The notes beneath the pieces were generated by a model, which saw nothing but the letters and a program-made list of their open reading frames with translations, did not search any database and was not told the origin of the DNA. Source: Vibrio scophthalmi LMG 19158 (GTDB taxonomy: Bacteria > Pseudomonadota > Gammaproteobacteria > Enterobacterales > Vibrionaceae). From it: a stretch of 64,000 nt of DNA. Location of the stretch: NCBI RefSeq assembly GCF_000222585.1, contig NZ_AFWE01000144.1, forward strand, positions 1-64,000. Direction: 5' to 3'. Within the stretch, counting starts at the first letter, position 1, and each line of letters begins with the position of its first letter. Both the position numbers and the translations under genes were made by a program. Shown one piece after another: positions 1 through 8,003 of this stretch.

Positions 1-167
1 TTTTTTCCTTCGTTTCGCGGGTCACAACCCCCTTGCCTACGTTCGTAAAATCGCCATTTTGCTTGGCGATTTTTACGTCTATCTTCACCTGAACGCTGGT
101 CGGGTTGGTAGACACCATCAATCAATACCGTCTCGGCGATGACTTTTACTTTGGTTTTTTCTCCCAT
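1..167 (-). CDS. Small basic protein, cut by window edge
   Basis: An ATG at 167 on the minus strand is preceded at good spacing by a very strong ribosome binding site (GAGGAGG, revcomp of 174-180). The frame stays open through 55 codons to base 1, so the 3' end lies outside the window. The visible protein begins MGEKTKVKVIAETVLIDG and becomes rich in Arg and Lys, with an acid/arginine stretch (GEDRRKNRQ, then ERRQGG). I do not recognise the family and infer no function. It lies 122 bases downstream of hutD on the same strand with no clear terminator between, so it may share the hut transcript or have its own promoter. Confidence 0.6.
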   Translation of the reverse strand, partial: MGEKTKVKVIAETVLIDGVYQPDQRSGEDRRKNRQAKWRFYERRQGGCDPRNEGK

Positions 168-192
168 CGTATTCCTCCTCGGCTTTTTGTTT

Positions 193-217
193 AAGTATTA
201 TCGATATTTCAATACTT
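193..217. repeat. Inverted repeat between hutD and the edge gene
   Basis: AAGTATT at 193-199 and AATACTT at 211-217 form a perfect 7-bp inverted repeat around an 11-base spacer. It lies upstream of the small gene at the edge and downstream of hutD. It has no proper T run, so it is more likely an operator or weak stem than a terminator. No function is inferred. Confidence 0.3.
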
Positions 218-289
218 TGCCAAATTGGACTGATATCAATGTGGTTTATTAACCGAGTAGAAGAAGTACATTGCTCAATCGTCAGGCTA

Positions 290-1123
290 TTAAGCCGCAA
301 TCACTACTGGGTGTCCTAGGCTTGGGTGAGTGATGATCGACACCTTGTGTTGATAAACTTGTTCAATGACAGTAGAACTCAGCGCTTTTTCGGGAATATC
401 ATCAGCAACGATAGAACCATTATTTAAGATCACGATACGATCGGCGTATTGGGCGGCTAAGTTCAAATCATGCAATACCGCAACGACGGTAGCGCCTTGT
501 TGTGCCAATTTTTGTGCGAGCGCGAGTGTGCTGTGTTGATGATGGATATCCAAAGCTGAGGTCGGCTCATCAAGGAGTAAAATCTTGTTCTTACCACTTT
601 GTTCAAGTTGCGTTAGAACTCGGGCGAGATGAATGCGCTGCTTTTCTCCGCCTGACAATGTTGGATAATCTCGGTTGGCTAAATGGATAACATCGGTCTG
701 TTGCATATAACCATCAATCACACCATCTAGTTCCTCGCGTGACATCGACAGCCCCAGCCCTCCCAGTGCAACGACTTCACGCGCGCTAAAATTAAACGAC
801 AAAGAACTACTTTGCGGTAATACACCAAAGTGTTTTGCGAGTTGGTTTGAACGCCATTGTTCACGTGGCTGGCCGAATAATGCAAAATTACCTCGCGCGC
901 TAATCTCCCCGGTAAGTGATTTCAGCAATGTACTTTTGCCAGTGCCATTAGGGCCAAGTAACGCGGTAAATTCACCTCGATTGAGAGACAGATTGATGTC
1001 ATCTAGAATGGTTCGGCCACTTAAAGCGATGGATAAATTCTGTATGGCGACCGTCGTTTGTGCGCGATATTCGTCGATCGAATGGCCTTGAGCAGCTTGA
1101 TGGGATGAAAACAGAGACAACAT
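290..1123 (-). CDS. hutD: Haem ABC transporter ATP-binding protein HutD
   Basis: This is the cytoplasmic ATPase that drives HutBC haem import across the inner membrane. The 277-residue protein has a Walker A motif (GPNGTGKS, residues 57-64), the ABC signature (LSGGE, 156-160), a Walker B motif (LLLDEP, 182-187) and the switch His in VLHDL (218). The family (HmuV/HutD) is about 260 residues, so the N-terminal 20 residues before AIQNLSI may be an over-extended start, but the ATG overlaps the hutC stop by one base (TAATG), which favours translational coupling. It is the last recognised gene of the tonB-exbB-exbD-hutB-hutC-hutD operon and should be under the same iron control. Confidence 0.93.
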   Translation of the reverse strand: MLSLFSSHQAAQGHSIDEYRAQTTVAIQNLSIALSGRTILDDINLSLNRGEFTALLGPNGTGKSTLLKSLTGEISARGNFALFGQPREQWRSNQLAKHFGVLPQSSSLSFNFSAREVVALGGLGLSMSREELDGVIDGYMQQTDVIHLANRDYPTLSGGEKQRIHLARVLTQLEQSGKNKILLLDEPTSALDIHHQHSTLALAQKLAQQGATVVAVLHDLNLAAQYADRIVILNNGSIVADDIPEKALSSTVIEQVYQHKVSIITHPSLGHPVVIAA

Positions 1124-2193
1124 TATAAACGCCCCTTTTGTTTGATAAGCAACCAGATGAAAAAGGGGGCGCCCAGTAAAGCGGTCACAATACCTACGGG
1201 CATATCTAATGGGGCAACCACTGTGCGAGCGAGCATATCGGCGACTAAAAGTAACAAACCACCCATAAGCAAGGTTACAGGTAGTAGAGAACGAAAATTG
1301 GGTCCAATGAGCATTCGAGCTAGATGTGGCACAATTAACCCTATAAAGCCGATCATACCGGCTAGCGCAACGGTGACACCCACCCCTGCAGCGGCAAGAA
1401 TGATTAAACGTCGTTTTAGTGATTGCACATTGATGCCCATATGGCGAGCTTCGGCTTCACCTAATAACATCGCATTGAGTTTATCTGCGTCGCGGTAGTA
1501 AACGATGAACAGTATCGCTAGAGTAATGAAGGCCAGCCATAGACCGCGAGGGTTCGCTCCCGCTAAAGACCCCATTGTCCATAATGACAGGTCACGTAAT
1601 GCTTGATCGTCGGCAAAATAGTTAAGTAAACCTAAGGCCGCGCCTGCTAAGGCGGCGATCGCAACCCCTGCCAGTAACATCATGGTCACTGATGTGCCAT
1701 TGGCACCAGTTCCCAAGCGATAGACGACAAAGGTAATCACCGTACCTCCAAGGCAGGCAAAGACGGGAACCGTACCAAATAATAGTAAAGTCGGATAATG
1801 GGTCGCGAGTTCACCAAACAGAACGATCGCGATTGCGGCACCAAGCGCGGCACCCGATGAGACACCGATAATTCCCGGATCCGCTAATGGATTGCGAAAT
1901 AAACCCTGCATTACCGCGCCGCTAATCGCTAAAATGCCGCCAACGGCGATCGCGAGCAAAGTGCGAGGTAAACGCACTTGTTGCACGACCATAGTGATAT
2001 GAGGCGGTAGATCAGCCTTGGTACTGGAAAAAAAGAGGTTAGGTAGCAGTGATTTAATGCTATCAAAAAAGCCAATATTCATCGGACCAACACTGATGGA
2101 TGCGACCGTGGCAAAGTAAAGAGAAATCGCTGCGATAATACACAGTGATTTTGCGCTAAGTAGACGTGACGCTGTCATTGTGGAAACTGCCAT
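1123..2193 (-). CDS. hutC: Haem ABC transporter permease HutC
   Basis: Inner-membrane permease of the FecCD/BtuC family (356 residues) that forms the haem channel with HutD as ATPase and HutB as periplasmic donor. The sequence is almost entirely hydrophobic helices. It carries typical family stretches: LPRTLLAIAVGGILAISGAVMQGLFRNPLADP near residues 75-106, which includes the conserved GxxMQGLFRNPLA region, and GLIVPHLAR near 290, the loop thought to contact the ATPase. Start candidates are M1 and M6; the first lies 9 bases after the hutB stop codon. It is intact and of normal length. Confidence 0.93.
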   Translation of the reverse strand: MAVSTMTASRLLSAKSLCIIAAISLYFATVASISVGPMNIGFFDSIKSLLPNLFFSSTKADLPPHITMVVQQVRLPRTLLAIAVGGILAISGAVMQGLFRNPLADPGIIGVSSGAALGAAIAIVLFGELATHYPTLLLFGTVPVFACLGGTVITFVVYRLGTGANGTSVTMMLLAGVAIAALAGAALGLLNYFADDQALRDLSLWTMGSLAGANPRGLWLAFITLAILFIVYYRDADKLNAMLLGEAEARHMGINVQSLKRRLIILAAAGVGVTVALAGMIGFIGLIVPHLARMLIGPNFRSLLPVTLLMGGLLLLVADMLARTVVAPLDMPVGIVTALLGAPFFIWLLIKQKGRL

Positions 2194-2202
2194 TGTGAAT
2201 CG

Positions 2203-3075
2203 TTACTGTGATTCTTTGGGGTGAAACTGATTGAACAGGTCATCAGCCAGTACCAAGCTCTCGATACCCAGCCCACCGATAATTGCGCTGCCATTTACGG
2301 CAATAATACGATCTTGGCTTCCAGCGGGGGTCGCTGCTAATAATGGAAACTCTTTTAAAATACCTTCTTTACCGCCCAATGCTTGCCATGCACGTTTGGT
2401 GACCAAAAGATAATCGGGTTGCATCTCTACCATTGCTTCTTGTGAGACAGGTTTGTATGAGCTCATCATGCTTTTGGCAGGGTTTTGCCCGCCAGCGAGC
2501 TTAACGATGACATCAATAGTGGTTTTATCACCAGCAATCGTTGCCGGACGTCCTTTGCTGAGCATCGCAAACAGAACTTTTGGTGCATCCGCAACATCTC
2601 GTTGCTGCATCGTATCGAGTTTTGACTGAATTGAAGCTTTTAGGTCTACCGCATTGTCTTGTGTGCCGGTAATCGCAGCGATTTTATCGATGCGATTAAA
2701 GAGATCTTGCTCAGTATCACCAGATTGAACGGTTTCGACATCAATTCCGCCATTTTTAAGCAGTGTTAACGTACTATCTGGCCCCATCTCATGCGAACCA
2801 ATTAGGTGAGTTGGCGATAAGGCCATTAACCCTTCGGCAGAGAGTTGACGGTGATAACCGACCAGTGGCAGCTTCTCATCCTGGTTGTATTTTTTACTGG
2901 TTACGTCGAGTGCAACTAACTGCTCTTTTGCTCCTAAGGCAACGATAAGCTCAGTGATACTAGAGCCTGCGCTAATAATGCGATTCGTTTGCGCGGATTG
3001 AGACTCGGTGTGTTGTTGTGCCATTAGAGAGCTTGATGCTACCAATAGGCCAAAAGCAAAAGCGAGCTTTTTCAT
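2203..3075 (-). CDS. hutB: Periplasmic haem-binding protein HutB
   Basis: Periplasmic substrate-binding protein (290 residues) of the haem ABC importer HutBCD. It starts with a clear signal peptide (MKKLAFAFGLLVASSSLMA, likely cut before QQ). The mature part is a type III binding protein of the BtuF/HmuT kind: RIISAGSSITELIVALG near the N-terminus and a DVTSKKY segment after it are typical. It hands haem released by the outer-membrane receptor to HutC. Its start codon overlaps the exbD stop by one base (TAATG), showing tight coupling within the operon. Confidence 0.93.
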   Translation of the reverse strand: MKKLAFAFGLLVASSSLMAQQHTESQSAQTNRIISAGSSITELIVALGAKEQLVALDVTSKKYNQDEKLPLVGYHRQLSAEGLMALSPTHLIGSHEMGPDSTLTLLKNGGIDVETVQSGDTEQDLFNRIDKIAAITGTQDNAVDLKASIQSKLDTMQQRDVADAPKVLFAMLSKGRPATIAGDKTTIDVIVKLAGGQNPAKSMMSSYKPVSQEAMVEMQPDYLLVTKRAWQALGGKEGILKEFPLLAATPAGSQDRIIAVNGSAIIGGLGIESLVLADDLFNQFHPKESQ

Positions 3076-3512
3076 TAATGTTCTTCCATAACAATGTTTG
3101 TGGCGGAGATATGATTTGTTTGCATAAAAGCGAGTAAGTTAAGCATGGATTCGACGTTGGCTTTCTTATCCGCCGCAATGACAATCGCTTTATCGGGGGT
3201 TTCATTACGAGCTTTGAGTAGCGCCGCAGTAAACTGTTTCCAATCGTGAAATTCTGATCCATCGACAGCCCACTGATTCGCCGACTCAGAACGGTCATCT
3301 GAATAGAGAATCGCTACAGAGATCACCGGCTTGTCAGGTCGGGTCAGTGTGTTGCTTTCTTCTGTTTTAGGAATGTCGACATTGAGTGTTTGCACACTAA
3401 CATTGGCAGTAAGTAACAGAAAAACCATCACAATAAAGATGATATCGAGCATCGGAGTTAAGTCGGGTTTAAATTCCTCATCGCTGAATTGGGAATGTGA
3501 TTGAATCATCAA
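3075..3512 (-). CDS. exbD: TonB-system proton channel subunit ExbD
   Basis: 145-residue ExbD/TolR-family protein. It has a short cytoplasmic N-terminus, one membrane helix (about residues 20-40) and a periplasmic domain. The family-essential membrane aspartate is present (TPMLD, residue 23). With ExbB it converts proton motive force into TonB movement that powers haem receptors. The first ATG overlaps the end of exbB by four bases (ATGA type) and the stop overlaps hutB by one base, so it sits in a tightly packed operon. Its position next to tonB and hutBCD matches the TonB1 system of vibrios. Confidence 0.93.
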   Translation of the reverse strand: MMIQSHSQFSDEEFKPDLTPMLDIIFIVMVFLLLTANVSVQTLNVDIPKTEESNTLTRPDKPVISVAILYSDDRSESANQWAVDGSEFHDWKQFTAALLKARNETPDKAIVIAADKKANVESMLNLLAFMQTNHISATNIVMEEH

Positions 3513-4225
3513 ACCACCTCTTCAGTGGTAGGCGTGATAAAGATTTTTTGCTTAGCGCATTCTTGTTTATCACAGCAACTTTCTGCACAAGGGTCTACCG
3601 AGATACCTTCGATATGTAAATTGCTATGATTGAGCGTGTATTCAATTTTGGCTAAGGTTTTCTCCACCCACATACTGAGCAGTTGCGCTCCCATAATAGC
3701 GGGTAGGGCAATCAATAAACCCGCGGCGGTGGTGGTCATCGCAAGGCCGAGACCATCGGCTAGATTTGCCGGAGAAATTGCCCCTTGAGTTGAAGTGATA
3801 CCTTTGAACATCTCCATTAACCCCAACACGGTACCAAGTAAACCGATGAGCGGGCTAATAACACCAATCATCGATAGCAAACGGATACCAGAGCGAAATT
3901 GCTGGCGTTTCTTAAATAGCCAAATACTGACCGCCTCTTCACGCAAAGGTTTAGTGAAGTGACGATGGTTAAGTAGCATACGCATGGATTGGAATGCGAG
4001 CTGGCGGCCACTTAATTTTTGCGTAATAAAACGATCCACTTCATCCGCATGATTGAAGTCGAGTTTATGCACCTGCTGCAAAATTTGTTTGGTGTAGGTT
4101 CGACCATTGAGCAGCATGTAGAAGGTTCGCTCAATTAAGATAACCAGAGTGAGAAATGACATGGTGATAAGTGGCCATGTCATGATACCGAGTTGGCTTT
4201 GAAGATGACTCAATGTTTGCATCAT
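3509..4225 (-). CDS. exbB: TonB-system proton channel subunit ExbB
   Basis: 238-residue MotA/TolQ/ExbB-family inner-membrane protein with three predicted helices (about residues 14-32, 115-138 and 165-195). The conserved block is SPLIGLLGTVLGLMEMF followed by the GLGLAMTTTAAGLLIA helix. It forms the proton channel with ExbD and energises TonB. The unusual part is the C-terminal tail, which carries four close cysteines (residues 213, 217, 218 and 223, CAESCCDKQEC), on the cytoplasmic side by family topology. Two ATGs stand in tandem at the start; the first is used here. Confidence 0.92.
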   Translation of the reverse strand: MMQTLSHLQSQLGIMTWPLITMSFLTLVILIERTFYMLLNGRTYTKQILQQVHKLDFNHADEVDRFITQKLSGRQLAFQSMRMLLNHRHFTKPLREEAVSIWLFKKRQQFRSGIRLLSMIGVISPLIGLLGTVLGLMEMFKGITSTQGAISPANLADGLGLAMTTTAAGLLIALPAIMGAQLLSMWVEKTLAKIEYTLNHSNLHIEGISVDPCAESCCDKQECAKQKIFITPTTEEVV

Positions 4226-4236
4226 GATTTGTTGTA

Positions 4237-5064
4237 CTACTGTAGTTTGAAATTAATCGGAATTTGCACACGATGAGCAATAGCTTGGCCTTGCTCTATT
4301 CGGCGTGAAAATTGCCATTGCTTGATGGTATTCAATGCTCGCTGATCCAGTATGGAGTGGCCGCTGGATGAGATAACTTTCTGCTTAACCTGTTTTCCTT
4401 CTCTATCGAGCCATACTTCAATCAATGTTTTCCCTTCGAGTCCTTTTTTACGTGCGAGCCTTGGATAAGAAACGGGAACAGGTTTGGCACTGAATTGCGG
4501 CTTACTTACGAGCATCGGTTCACGATTTTGTGCGGCGCTCTGGTGTGGATCGGCGTTCATTTCATCGGTTTGTTCGATGGTTTTTTTTGCGTTTTCTTGC
4601 GGCTTCAGTTTTGGTTTAGCTGGTGGCGGAATGTCTTGCTTAGTGACTGATTTTTCAATCTTCTTCACATTGGTTATTTGAGAATCTGACTTGCTCTTTG
4701 GCATAACCGTTTTCTGATGCTTTAGAGGAGCAGGTTTTGATGTCTCCGTTTTTGCAGGCTCTAGCGTAGGCTTTTTTGCCACGACAGGTTTAGGCTTGCT
4801 AGCGTTCGTCTTCAGCTTGTTTTGTTGCGGCTTTTCCGGCTCTGTTGGGCGTTCGAGTTCTTGTTGCTTGCTGATGTCATCAAGGTGACTTTTTGTTTGT
4901 TCAATGGGTTTGGCAGCCGCTTGGGCAAGCAGTTGAATCTGCACGGCATTGATACCTTGGTCTATGGATACCTGCAGAATTTTCTCTTGTGGAGCATATG
5001 ACAACGCCACGCCTTGAATAAGACATGCAATCAATCCAGCAATGAAGTAGCGAAGCTTTGCCAT
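4237..5064 (-). CDS. tonB: Energy transducer TonB (TonB1 type)
   Basis: TonB anchors in the inner membrane and contacts the TonB boxes of outer-membrane receptors. From the ATG at 5064 it is 275 residues: a single N-terminal helix (RYFIAGLIACLIQGVAL), a long periplasmic spacer rich in Pro and Lys (about residues 60-185), and a C-terminal domain beginning near VSYPRLARKKGLEG and ending ADRVQ-like in HRVQIPINFKLQ. The frame is open back to a TTG at 5127, which has an AGGT upstream; the ATG gives the usual short cytoplasmic N-terminus but has a poor ribosome binding site, so the start is uncertain. It heads the hut operon downstream of Fur-like sites. Confidence 0.9.
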   Translation of the reverse strand: MAKLRYFIAGLIACLIQGVALSYAPQEKILQVSIDQGINAVQIQLLAQAAAKPIEQTKSHLDDISKQQELERPTEPEKPQQNKLKTNASKPKPVVAKKPTLEPAKTETSKPAPLKHQKTVMPKSKSDSQITNVKKIEKSVTKQDIPPPAKPKLKPQENAKKTIEQTDEMNADPHQSAAQNREPMLVSKPQFSAKPVPVSYPRLARKKGLEGKTLIEVWLDREGKQVKQKVISSSGHSILDQRALNTIKQWQFSRRIEQGQAIAHRVQIPINFKLQ

Positions 5065-5160
5065 GAGGAAACCCACAAACAATTGACGTAATAAAATGGT
5101 GTGAGAAAGCAAACCGACACCGAACAACGAGACCTATTATCCACTAAATAATAATGAGAT

Positions 5161-5181
5161 CAAATATCATTTGCATTATCA
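5161..5181. promoter_or_regulatory. Possible Fur box 1, tonB/hutW intergenic
   Basis: Read on the minus strand the site begins GATAATGCAAATGATAT, which matches the classical 19-base Fur consensus at roughly 13 positions, including a perfect first GATAAT unit. It lies between divergent tonB and hutW operons, where iron repression of both would be expected. The match was counted by eye. Confidence 0.5.
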
Positions 5182-5200
5182 CTTGCGATCTATATTATGT

Positions 5201-5215
5201 CGAGAATAATTCTTA
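5201..5215. promoter_or_regulatory. Possible Fur box 2, tonB/hutW intergenic
   Basis: CGAGAATAATTCTTA matches the 7-1-7 Fur core TGATAAT-N-ATTATCA at 11 of 14 positions, with a perfect AGAAT/ATTCT inner repeat. It lies 20 bases from the first candidate and about 155 bases upstream of hutW. The rest of the 307-base gap between tonB and hutW shows no other clear structure. Confidence 0.5.
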
Positions 5216-5360
5216 TTTACAACTTTCTTTATAAGATTTCACCCACAAGTTTCACGTCGAACATGGCACGGCAGCAGGATGCATTTCTCCACTAAGTGAG
5301 TAAGCAATCTGAATGCTTTTGCTGACATTTCGTCAATTTGTGTGCAGTGAAATAGGTGCC

Positions 5361-5375
5361 ATGAAGACGCTATGA
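5361..5375 (+). other. Four-codon mini-ORF coupled to hutW
   Basis: ATG AAG ACG CTA TGA (peptide MKTL) begins 11 bases before the hutW ATG, and its TGA overlaps that ATG by two bases. AGG at 5355-5357 could serve as its ribosome binding site. It may raise hutW initiation by termination-reinitiation, or may be coincidence. Confidence 0.3.
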
Positions 5376-6781
5376 ATCCAATCGCCTCAGGAGCTTCCCC
5401 TATAGAGGTCGCTCGCTTAGATGTGCCTGCTACTGACGTAATTACGTTTGATAGTCATGATGAATCTATCGTTGGTCGGAATACTCCCGATCCACTTCGT
5501 TTTGCTTTTAGCGGTAAAACGGGCCCTCATGTTGGTGGGGGCTCAGTACCTGTAGCGCAAAGTAAAACACAAGATAGCGTTTTAGATGCGCTCAATACGC
5601 CAGCGATGAACAAAGCACGCTGTCTCTATATTCATATTCCTTTTTGTCGAGTTCGTTGTACCTACTGCAACTTTTTCCAGTACGCCTCGAGTGAGTCATT
5701 GATCGCCGAATACTTTGCTGCATTAACGTTAGAGATTGAGCGTAAATCTGCATTTGTTTGGACACAAAGCATGCCTTTTCAAGCCGTTTACGTCGGTGGT
5801 GGTACGCCAACGGATCTAAGTGCTGAGCAAATCAAACAGCTAGGCCAGATGATTCGCCAGTACTTCCCATTGACACCGGACTGTGAAATTACCTTAGAGG
5901 GCCGAGTGAACCGCTTTAGTGAGGCAAAGTTTGAGTCAGCGCTTGAAGGGGGATTTAACCGATTTTCTCTAGGTGTGCAGAGCTTTGATAGCAAGGTTCG
6001 TCGGGCGGCTAAACGTCTTGATGATGGCGACGTAGTCATTGAGACGTTACAAAAGATGGTGCGTTATAACGCTGCGCCTATCGTGATCGATTTGCTCTAT
6101 GGTTTGCCATATCAGACGCTAGACATTTGGCAAAGTGATTTGCAGATGTATCTCGAAACAGGCGTTGATGGTGTCGATCTCTACCAATTACTTGAATTGC
6201 AAAACTTGCCAATGGCACGTTTGATCGAACAGGGGAAACTTCCTCAACCCGCCAATACGGCAACCAAAGCTGAAATGTACAAAATGGGAGCGGACTTTAT
6301 GGCCCGTTTTCATCAACGTCGCTTGAGTGTGAACCATTGGGCTTCAACGAATCGTGAGCGAAGTATTTATAACAGCTTAGCGAAAACCAATGCGGAAGTA
6401 TTGCCTATCGGTGCAGGTGCGGGTGGTAATTTCAATGGCATAAGTGCGATGCAGCACCGCGATATGAATGCATACATCGAGGCTATTCAACAGCAGCAGT
6501 TCCCTGTTGGTATGGCGTTTAAAAGTGACCCAAACAACGCTTCTCTGAACCAATTCAAAGCCGCATTTGACCTAGGAGTGTTGCTAAAACATGACTTTAT
6601 CCCATGGTTTGAGCGATTGATGCCGCTATTTGAAGCTTGGCAGTTACGGGGACTTGTGACGATAACCGAACAGGCGGTTGCACTCACACAAGCTGGCCAA
6701 TTTTGGTCGGTTAATTTGGCGACGAATCTCATTAAAGTTATCCAGAACGATCAAGCGAATCGCTTGGCTTTAGCTGGCTAA
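5372..6781 (+). CDS. hutW: Radical SAM haem-utilisation protein HutW
   Basis: 469-residue radical SAM protein of the HemN/ChuW family. The cluster-binding CxxxCxxC motif is present (FCRVRCTYC, Cys 92, 96 and 99), followed by VGGGTPT and LEGRVNRFS segments typical of the coproporphyrinogen-oxidase-like fold. Characterised relatives (ChuW, HutW) open the haem ring anaerobically to release iron, so the inferred role is anaerobic haem degradation rather than haem synthesis. The first 80 residues before the barrel are longer than in HemN. It is the first gene of hutWXZ, divergent from tonB, and likely shares Fur control. Confidence 0.92.
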   Translation: MNPIASGASPIEVARLDVPATDVITFDSHDESIVGRNTPDPLRFAFSGKTGPHVGGGSVPVAQSKTQDSVLDALNTPAMNKARCLYIHIPFCRVRCTYCNFFQYASSESLIAEYFAALTLEIERKSAFVWTQSMPFQAVYVGGGTPTDLSAEQIKQLGQMIRQYFPLTPDCEITLEGRVNRFSEAKFESALEGGFNRFSLGVQSFDSKVRRAAKRLDDGDVVIETLQKMVRYNAAPIVIDLLYGLPYQTLDIWQSDLQMYLETGVDGVDLYQLLELQNLPMARLIEQGKLPQPANTATKAEMYKMGADFMARFHQRRLSVNHWASTNRERSIYNSLAKTNAEVLPIGAGAGGNFNGISAMQHRDMNAYIEAIQQQQFPVGMAFKSDPNNASLNQFKAAFDLGVLLKHDFIPWFERLMPLFEAWQLRGLVTITEQAVALTQAGQFWSVNLATNLIKVIQNDQANRLALAG

Positions 6782-6816
6782 CAACCGTTAGATAAATTCG
6801 AACCTAAGGAGAAAGC

Positions 6817-7338
6817 ATGTACAGCACATGTTCAATGACAGAAGTAAAACAGAAAGTAACTGCAGCACTGGCTCTTGATGCCGCCACGCCAGTGTCTGAA
6901 ATGTCTCAGCAACTTGCATTGAGCGAAGGCGCGATCACCTTTGCATTGCCAGAAGCGATGTTGACGCAGGTTGATGGACAGCATGCTCAAGCGATCTTAG
7001 AGCAATTGCCTGCTTGGGGAAACGTTACCACGATTGTCCACTCGTTTGGGTCAATATTTGAAACTAAAGCCCCATTTCCAAAAGGAAAGGAAGCCCATGG
7101 TTACTACAATCTTATGGGGAGAGAAGGTGAGTTGCATGGTCACTTGCGCCTCGACTTAGTTGCCCATATCGCGTTTGTTAGTAAGCCATTTCGTCGTATG
7201 GAAAGCCACTATATTGGTTTTTTCGATGCTGAGGGTAACTGCATTTTTAAAGTCTATGTTGGGCGTGACAAAAAGCGTCAACTACTCGTAGAACAAGTGA
7301 TCGAATTTGGCAAAATGAAGGAGCAATTAAGCGCATGA
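6817..7338 (+). CDS. hutX: Haem carrier protein HutX
   Basis: 173-residue cytoplasmic protein of the HutX/ChuX family. Known members bind haem and pass it to the partner HutZ. The sequence has the family features VHSFGSIFETKAPFPKG and GREGELHGHLRLD in the middle, with several His residues. A good ribosome binding site (AAGGAG at 6807-6812) precedes the ATG, 35 bases after hutW. It overlaps hutZ by four bases (ATGA), consistent with one hutWXZ transcript. Confidence 0.93.
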   Translation: MYSTCSMTEVKQKVTAALALDAATPVSEMSQQLALSEGAITFALPEAMLTQVDGQHAQAILEQLPAWGNVTTIVHSFGSIFETKAPFPKGKEAHGYYNLMGREGELHGHLRLDLVAHIAFVSKPFRRMESHYIGFFDAEGNCIFKVYVGRDKKRQLLVEQVIEFGKMKEQLSA

Positions 7339-7919
7339 GTTTAGAAAGTCAGCCAGAAAATAATCAAGCCCAAACCTCTCAAAGAGAAGAGGTACGTCGA
7401 GAGCGTCTACAAAATCGTTTAGAGCCAGAAGTACAAGAATTTAGAGATTCTCGCCAAACACTTCAGCTTGCAACGATCAGCCCAGAAGGCATTCCTAATG
7501 CCACTTACGCACCGTTCGCTTTTGATAGCCAAGCCTATTATATCTTGGTGAGTGATATCGCCTCTCATGGGCGTAATCTCAAAACCAATCGCAATGTCTC
7601 GATCATGATGGTGCAAGACGAGAGTGAAGCAAAACAGATCTATGCGCGTAAGCGTTTAACATTCGACACCACAGCAGAATTGGTTAAAAGACACTCACCC
7701 ACTTGGCAACGCGGTGTTGCGGCTTTACAAGCTCGTTTTGGCGAGATCATCGACAACCTAAGCCAGCTTGGGGACTTTAATTTGTATCGTCTGACGCCAG
7801 AGTCGGGACGTTATGTAAAAGGATTCGGCCAGGCATTTGAAATTTCGGGTAATGATTTACTGGATTTTGTTCATCTCGCCGAAGGACACGTTCAAGCCGA
7901 AAAAGCCCGTACGGCATAA
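7335..7919 (+). CDS. hutZ: Haem-degrading protein HutZ
   Basis: 194-residue split-barrel protein of the pyridoxamine-5'-phosphate-oxidase-like HutZ family, which binds and degrades haem received from HutX. The fold region runs from about residue 35 (FRDSRQTLQLATIS) to 150. The C-terminal segment FVHLAEGHVQAE contains two His; in the studied Vibrio cholerae protein a C-terminal His is the haem ligand, and one of these should be its counterpart. The N-terminal 30 residues are polar and probably disordered. A terminator follows before the receptor gene. Confidence 0.92.
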   Translation: MSLESQPENNQAQTSQREEVRRERLQNRLEPEVQEFRDSRQTLQLATISPEGIPNATYAPFAFDSQAYYILVSDIASHGRNLKTNRNVSIMMVQDESEAKQIYARKRLTFDTTAELVKRHSPTWQRGVAALQARFGEIIDNLSQLGDFNLYRLTPESGRYVKGFGQAFEISGNDLLDFVHLAEGHVQAEKARTA

Positions 7920-7941
7920 TTGCGCCTTGCGGAACTCTCAG

Positions 7942-7980
7942 ACTCCCTATTAATAATATTCTAAATCGAGGGAGTTTTTT
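7942..7980 (+). terminator. Terminator after hutZ
   Basis: ACTCCCT (7942-7948) pairs with AGGGAGT (7969-7975) and runs into six T's. The loop is 20 bases and AT-rich (TTAATAATATTC), so termination may be partial. It separates hutWXZ from the receptor gene that starts 24 bases later. Confidence 0.6.
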
Positions 7981-8003
7981 AATCATTCTAAATGGATATA
8001 TTG

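Noticed and set aside
118-300. 60-residue minus-strand ORF between hutD and the edge
   Set aside because: It overlaps the well-started edge gene in another frame, has no ribosome binding site and no family features.
1142-1498. 118-residue plus-strand ORF inside hutC
   Set aside because: It is the antisense frame of a well-supported membrane protein gene, with Ser/Thr/Pro-rich shadow composition and no ribosome binding site.
7948-7964. Possible Fur box before the haem receptor gene
   Set aside because: The AT-rich loop of the terminator matches the 7-1-7 core at only about 9 of 14 positions, close to chance in such DNA.
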